A DNA stretch of 26,410 nt, from positions 1-26,410 of IMG/VR virus record IMGVR_UViG_3300034012_000735; one strand, written 5' to 3'. Made by a program: the position numbers and the translations under genes. The stretch comes from a virus. Shown here one piece after another: positions 23,761-26,410 of this stretch (position 1 is the stretch's first letter; each line of letters starts with the position of its first letter). Below the pieces are notes generated by a model. It was not told where the DNA came from. It was given only the letters and a program-made list of their open reading frames with translations, and did not search any database.

Positions 23761-23952
23761 CTAAGATTGGTTTTTGCCTGCGTTGCGATCCATGTTTTCT
23801 TTTAGTTCTTTCAGGATCGATTCGGCCAAAGACTTTATGGCGGCGGACTTTAGGAGTAACAACTTGGCCTGTCCCGCTGCGCGTTCTGCCTCCTCCATCA
23901 GGGTTTCTACGCGGAGCTGGAGGACGACCCGAGGGTCAATGTTTATCTTCAT
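23761..23952 (-). CDS. Hypothetical small helical protein, last gene of the early operon
   Basis: A 63-residue protein from ATG 23952 with AGGAA close upstream and a 17-base overlap with the previous gene. After a short strand (MKINIDPRVVLQLRV) it is one long Ala/Glu/Lys/Leu helix, probably coiled coil, with a polar tail. The strand-helix start vaguely recalls a ribbon-helix-helix protein, but the second helix pattern is not convincing. No intrinsic terminator follows on the - strand, so transcripts could run antisense through the structured RNA. Confidence 0.6.
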   Translation of the reverse strand: MKINIDPRVVLQLRVETLMEEAERAAGQAKLLLLKSAAIKSLAESILKELKENMDRNAGKNQS

Positions 23953-24172
23953 GTTTATTCCTGTCTAGGATGGCTTCAGAACACTTCTGAACGATATATC
24001 CGGCATCATGGTCGCCGTCCAAAAGAAATCGCTTGTAGACCTTGGTAAGTTCTTCGTCACAAGCTTCTCGCTCCGCTTCTACCCCGGCCATGAAGATAGA
24101 CCTCATGTGCCGGTTGTAGGGGTCCATACCGTATTGCTTACAGTAATCAATCCAAAGTTGGTCGGGACTCAT
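23936..24172 (-). CDS. Hypothetical small phage protein with 'FMAGVEAEREAC' motif
   Basis: Starting at ATG 24172 gives 78 residues (MSPDQLWIDYCKQYGMDP...); a TTG start at 24184 would add four. The stretch 'SIFMAGVEAEREACDEEL' is a pattern common in very small phage early proteins with a helix carrying EREAC, and related wording occurs in the protein at 25883-26092 (HEREACARVC). Their function is not known to me. It overlaps the winged-helix-like gene's end by 26 bases. Confidence 0.6.
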   Translation of the reverse strand: MSPDQLWIDYCKQYGMDPYNRHMRSIFMAGVEAEREACDEELTKVYKRFLLDGDHDAGYIVQKCSEAILDRNKHEDKH

Positions 24173-24578
24173 GTTTAATTCCAAAAGGGTTGTGGAACAT
24201 GATGGGTTCTTTGTCAGCTTCCTCGAGTCGTTTCTTCTCGAGTTGTTGTCTTGCTTTCTCGTCCTTCTTTAGTTCTTTCTCTAAGGCCGTGTTGGTTAGC
24301 CACGTTTTTTTCTTCTTCCTGTTGTTTACAGCGGTGTAGCCATAAGCCCATCCTGATTTCTTACATATAGAGGACTGGCGCAGCATCAGTTCACGGACGA
24401 TCAAGCCTTGTTTGAGAAGCGGCACAAGAGAGTTTGAAATGGATTTCGTTGTGACATCAAGCTTGCTTGCCAAATCTTTCAGCGTGACGGGTTCGATTCT
24501 TGTTTGAAGATACTGAAGGCAAGCCTTACCACGGTCTTCCTTGGCTTTCATTCTTAGTTTGTGAATGCTCATACTCAT
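24147..24578 (-). CDS. Winged-helix-like DNA-binding protein candidate
   Basis: The start at ATG 24578 (MSMSIHKLRMKAKEDR...) has GGAG seven bases upstream and forms ATGA overlap with the previous gene; a GTG at 24590 would add four residues. The 143-residue product has a helix-turn-helix with wing pattern at about 15-65: 'VTLKDLASKLDVTTKSISNS' followed by LVPLLKQGLIVREL. Then comes a basic segment (NRKKKKTW) and a charged coiled coil. This resembles replication or regulatory winged-helix proteins of phages. It may regulate early genes or bind an origin; the target is unknown. Confidence 0.6.
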   Translation of the reverse strand: MSMSIHKLRMKAKEDRGKACLQYLQTRIEPVTLKDLASKLDVTTKSISNSLVPLLKQGLIVRELMLRQSSICKKSGWAYGYTAVNNRKKKKTWLTNTALEKELKKDEKARQQLEKKRLEEADKEPIMFHNPFGIKHESRPTLD

Positions 24579-24796
24579 GCGTCTCTCCACGTACCATCCT
24601 TAAATATAAAACGGGTAAACAATAGTTTTCCATCTTTGTCGTAATGCGCTGCCATGCATGGTGGTTCGTTATATGCTGGCGCGCGAGGGGGTAACCCCAT
24701 ACCACTAGCCGTTTGATGCGGGAAGTAGTACATCGTTTTCACGGCTTCCTTTGGGGTGTCTGGTGGTGTGGTGAAGTCATACAGTTCGCGTTTCAT
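24575..24796 (-). CDS. Hypothetical small protein, early operon
   Basis: A 73-residue protein from ATG 24796, in ATGA overlap on both sides. It is rich in Pro, Tyr and Phe in its first half (MYYFPHQTASGMGLPPRAPA) and ends in a beta-hairpin-like segment (DKDGKLLFTRFIFKDGTW). No hydrophobic helix, no catalytic pattern and no family are recognised. A gene is supported by the overlaps and an AGGGGAGAGG ribosome-binding site before the ATG. Confidence 0.55.
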   Translation of the reverse strand: MKRELYDFTTPPDTPKEAVKTMYYFPHQTASGMGLPPRAPAYNEPPCMAAHYDKDGKLLFTRFIFKDGTWRDA

Positions 24797-24996
24797 TCCT
24801 CTCCCCTCGCTCTGTTAATGGGTGTTGGCAACGCAATCAATTCGCGCAGCGCGTCCATCGTTTTGTAGCGTGGATTAGCGCATTGATCAGTGGCTATGCG
24901 GCTGACCGCAGGTTTACCAACACCGAGATATTTAGAGATGTTTTGCCTTGTCCATCCGATCATTTCAAGCGTTGCGATCATGTCTGCTGGTTTCAT
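24793..24996 (-). CDS. XRE/Cro-like helix-turn-helix protein
   Basis: A 67-residue single-domain protein from ATG 24996. Residues 12-38 form a helix-turn-helix: GWTRQNISKYLGVGKPAVSR with the expected Gln, Ala/Ile, Gly and Val-Ser positions, followed by 'YKTMDALRELIAL' as a later helix of the XRE fold. It is the size of a Cro-type repressor. It is the closest classical repressor to the promoter region 22885-22955 and may bind the inverted repeats there. Its own gene has no separate promoter that I can see and lies inside the early leftward operon. Confidence 0.72.
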   Translation of the reverse strand: MKPADMIATLEMIGWTRQNISKYLGVGKPAVSRIATDQCANPRYKTMDALRELIALPTPINRARGEE

Positions 24997-25193
24997 TGTC
25001 GCTTCTCTCTTTGAGATAACAAAAGAAGAATCTCTTCTTCCTCTTCTTTACTTAGTTGCCTAGCGTGCTTGTCAATCTCACCTCGCTCGGCCATGTTCTT
25101 AATCTCAGCGATCAAGTCATCAAGTTCTTTCTGAGTGCCTTCAAAGTTATCAAAGCACCCTGGCGCAAAAACTACCTTTAGATTCTTGGTCAT
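24993..25193 (-). CDS. Conserved phage protein with 'FAPGCFDNFEGTQ' motif
   Basis: A 66-residue protein from ATG 25193. It begins 'KNLKVVFAPGCFDNFEGTQK' and continues 'ELDDLIAEIKNMAERGEID', a short domain I have seen in small hypothetical proteins of several tailed phages, without assigned function. The tail is very acidic then basic (LSKEEEEEILLLLSQREKRQ). It sits in ATGA overlap with the XRE-like gene and 11 bases after the secreted-protein gene. Confidence 0.6.
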   Translation of the reverse strand: MTKNLKVVFAPGCFDNFEGTQKELDDLIAEIKNMAERGEIDKHARQLSKEEEEEILLLLSQREKRQ

Positions 25194-25204
25194 TGCCCAC
25201 CCCT

Positions 25205-25489
25205 TTATTTCTCAGTTTTTTGTTTGAAAAACCCTGGGTTGTAAATCCTTACCGACTGGTCATCTAAGTAAACCACTCGAATCATGTCGTCCACAATCGC
25301 CCAGCAAAACTCCAACATGCGCCCGTTCTTGGCAAACGCGTACCCATCAAAAGATGCCGTCGAGTATTGCTTGCAAGTAGTTTGGCGCAACGTGATGATG
25401 ATCTCTCCACCGCTTTCATTCTTTGCCGCCCATGTCTGCGCCATAGCCGATAGCGGAAGGGCTAGGGCGAACAGGATTGCTTTCTTCAT
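25205..25489 (-). CDS. Small secreted phage protein with signal peptide
   Basis: A 94-residue protein from ATG 25489. The N-terminus MKKAILFALALPLSAMAQTW is a textbook Sec signal peptide with a likely signal peptidase I site after AMA. The mature part of about 75 residues has two cysteines (TTCKQY and EFCWAI) that could form a disulphide in the periplasm, plus alternating strands (EIIITLRQ, MIRVVYLDDQSVRIYN). A periplasmic phage protein made with early genes could modify the envelope, for example in superinfection exclusion. That is inference from localisation only; no family is assigned. Confidence 0.75.
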   Translation of the reverse strand: MKKAILFALALPLSAMAQTWAAKNESGGEIIITLRQTTCKQYSTASFDGYAFAKNGRMLEFCWAIVDDMIRVVYLDDQSVRIYNPGFFKQKTEK

Positions 25490-25692
25490 TGCTCACCCCT
25501 AGGATAAAAAGTGACAACATCGTCTCCGGGATAAATCGTGGCCGTACACCCTAACTCTTTGCACGCGCCATTGACCCAATGCTGCACATATCGCAGCGAA
25601 GGAACCTCATCGGGCAATCTTTGTTCTAGTAGTGCAAGGCTGATCGTAGCCGCTTCGTTACTTCTAATTTTGTTATGAATCCAGTCTTTCAT
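25486..25692 (-). CDS. Hypothetical small phage protein, early operon
   Basis: A 68-residue protein from ATG 25692, overlapping both neighbours by ATGA. It is helical at first (MKDWIHNKIRSNEAATISLA, then LLEQRL), then VQHWVNGACKELGCTA and a short strand (VVTFYPRGEQ). No family is recognised. Its last residues, RGEQ, are written by the overlapping ribosome-binding site cassette of the next gene, not necessarily by selection on the protein. Confidence 0.55.
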   Translation of the reverse strand: MKDWIHNKIRSNEAATISLALLEQRLPDEVPSLRYVQHWVNGACKELGCTATIYPGDDVVTFYPRGEQ

Positions 25693-25886
25693 TGCTCACC
25701 CCTCGCCTTCAACATAGCATCTGCTAAGGCATATGCTGATTCTGCATACTTCATTGAATCTACGTTTTGTCCGCTAGGAATTAATGCCTGCATCGCCTTA
25801 GCCGCAAAGTAATCACGCAAGGTCATTCCTGTTTCGTTCGGCCATCCGGGTCGTGGAAATGCTGGACCTCCATCGTCTCGTGTCAT
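25689..25886 (-). CDS. Small phage protein with 'GGPAFP...GMTLRDYFAAKAMQA' motif
   Basis: A 65-residue protein from ATG 25886. It shows GGPAFPRPG, then GMTLRDYFAAKAMQALI and ESAYALADAMLKARGEQ. This is a very widespread short phage/prophage domain whose helix 'YADAMLKAR' or similar ends the protein; the function is unknown to me. ATGA overlaps bind it to both neighbours. Confidence 0.75.
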   Translation of the reverse strand: MTRDDGGPAFPRPGWPNETGMTLRDYFAAKAMQALIPSGQNVDSMKYAESAYALADAMLKARGEQ

Positions 25887-26092
25887 TGCTCACCCCTTGC
25901 TCGTATTGCGGTGGCGCACAACTGCCCATCAAGACTTGGTGCTTCTTCAAGGCACACCCGCGCACACGCCTCACGTTCATGCGCGGCGACAAGGGCGGCG
26001 AAGCGTGTTACAGAACCTAATGGTTTTTCGTCAGATCCGTAAGCCAATCCAGCCTCCCGCGCCATGCGGATGATTTCTTCTCTAGTCATCAT
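25883..26092 (-). CDS. Small phage protein with 'EREACARVC' motif
   Basis: The start at ATG 26092, behind AAGGTGG, gives 69 residues (MMTREEIIRMAREAGLAYGS...); ATG 26089 is possible, and a longer frame to 26137 would overlap the upstream gene by 56 bases. The pattern TREEIIRMAREAG...FAALVAAHEREACARVC is frequent in tiny proteins of phages and prophages of Proteobacteria, function unknown to me. It ends RARGEQ, like its neighbour. Confidence 0.65.
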   Translation of the reverse strand: MMTREEIIRMAREAGLAYGSDEKPLGSVTRFAALVAAHEREACARVCLEEAPSLDGQLCATAIRARGEQ

Positions 26093-26321
26093 TGGCCACC
26101 TTTCTAAGTAACTTAACCAGATTTTCAAGCGTCTCAAGACTGTAGCTACCAGCAGTCAGGTACACCACCGTCTTAGTGGTTGGCTCCCGCCAAGCTTCGT
26201 CTTGGCACCTTTTCCATGTGTCGGCAATCCACTGTCGTGTTTGCTCTAGCGTCATGGCGCTTGTTGCTATGGGCAAAGGCTCTCCGTCTGCTGGTGTCTT
26301 TGCGTTTTTGTTTTCGCTCAT
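26082..26321 (-). CDS. Hypothetical small protein, early operon
   Basis: The start at ATG 26321 (MSENKNAKTPADGEPLPIAT...) has AAGGAG eight bases upstream and ATGA overlap with the gene before it; the frame stays open to 26390 but without that support. The product is 79 residues with a polar N-terminus and helical segments 'MTLEQTRQWIADTWKRCQDE' and 'TLENLVKLLRKVAND'. No family is recognised. It overlaps the next gene's start by 11 bases. Confidence 0.55.
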   Translation of the reverse strand: MSENKNAKTPADGEPLPIATSAMTLEQTRQWIADTWKRCQDEAWREPTTKTVVYLTAGSYSLETLENLVKLLRKVANDD

Positions 26322-26410
26322 GCTAAGAACTCCTTGATGGCCTCGTACACATCCGTGCGTCCGTGCTGGTCGTTTAAGCGTATGTCCCACCCGGCGTAGC
26401 GCATCTCTTT
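26318..26410 (-). CDS. C-terminal end of a small protein (partial)
   Basis: A frame entering from the right edge ends with TGA at 26318-26320, in ATGA overlap with the following gene. The visible 30 residues include MRYAGWDIRLNDQHGRTD followed by VYEAIKEFLA. The ATG at 26404 could be its start, but no ribosome-binding site is visible in the few bases left, so it may be longer. Function unknown. Confidence 0.5.
   Translation of the reverse strand, partial: KEMRYAGWDIRLNDQHGRTDVYEAIKEFLA

Larger units (their letters stand above)
25486..25897 (-). repeat. Three exact copies of a 15-bp ribosome-binding/stop/start cassette
   Basis: The 15-mer tcattgctcacccct (+ strand) occurs at 25486-25500, 25689-25703 and 25883-25897. 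A one-mismatch copy is at 25190-25204 and a weaker one at 24793-24807. On the - strand it reads AGGGGTGAGCAATGA, combining a Shine-Dalgarno, the upstream gene's last codons (RGEQ at the three exact copies) and the ATGA stop/start. Each copy sits at a gene junction. Confidence 0.9.

Overview
This window is part of a tailed bacteriophage (Caudoviricetes) genome, free or integrated; the host cannot be named from the sequence. The evidence is a lysis cassette (3TM-type holin candidate plus GH24 endolysin), a run of large repeat-rich virion proteins, phage recombination genes (ERF annealing protein, SSB, RecB/Cas4-like nuclease) and a string of tiny ATGA-overlapping early genes. Terminase, portal, major capsid, polymerase and integrase genes are not in the window, so the segment starts downstream of the head genes and ends inside an early operon. 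No tRNA, rRNA, CRISPR array or reverse transcriptase was found.

Layout. (1) 1-18447, + strand: the late block. It holds the end of a small gene, two membrane proteins, the endolysin, a 711-aa virion/tail protein, a 460-aa structural protein, a 1306-aa Pro/Thr/Ala-rich fibre-like protein, three medium structural proteins and a giant 1987-aa polyvalent protein with an HExxH zincin motif and an LPD38-like C-terminal part. Spacings are a few bases or ATGA overlaps, so this is one transcription unit whose promoter lies upstream of the window. (2) 18436-22858, - strand: the recombination block, read leftward from a good sigma70-type promoter at 22886-22915 whose -10 lies inside a 19-bp inverted repeat. 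Its order is a small helical protein, PD-(D/E)XK nuclease, AT-hook-like protein, a 39-aa ORF, ERF, SSB, an apparently inserted HNH endonuclease, a conserved protein, a ribbon-helix-helix protein, two small proteins and a second HNH protein. It meets the late block tail to tail with a 12-bp overlap. (3) 22930-23760, + strand: an island of opposite orientation. It has a 26-bp palindrome, a small VRR-NUC-like nuclease gene, a strong intrinsic terminator, an overlapping promoter, and about 420 bases without a gene that fold by eye into an elaborate RNA. (4) 23761-26410, - strand: twelve very small early genes, including an XRE-like HTH protein, a winged-helix-like protein and a secreted protein. 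They are joined by ATGA overlaps and a recurring 15-bp ribosome-binding/stop/start cassette.

The best candidate for something undescribed is the structured RNA at 23333-23755. Its promoter predicts a 5' end almost exactly at the first base of an 11-14 bp closing stem whose other strand lies about 270 nt downstream. Inside is a 20-bp two-segment stem, a possible 10/11-bp pseudoknot, and UUCG and GUAA tetraloops that are the stable kind only when read on the + strand. The 3' domain contains two ggtgat copies competing for one atcacc. It matches no RNA family I can recall, and it sits directly behind a nuclease gene.
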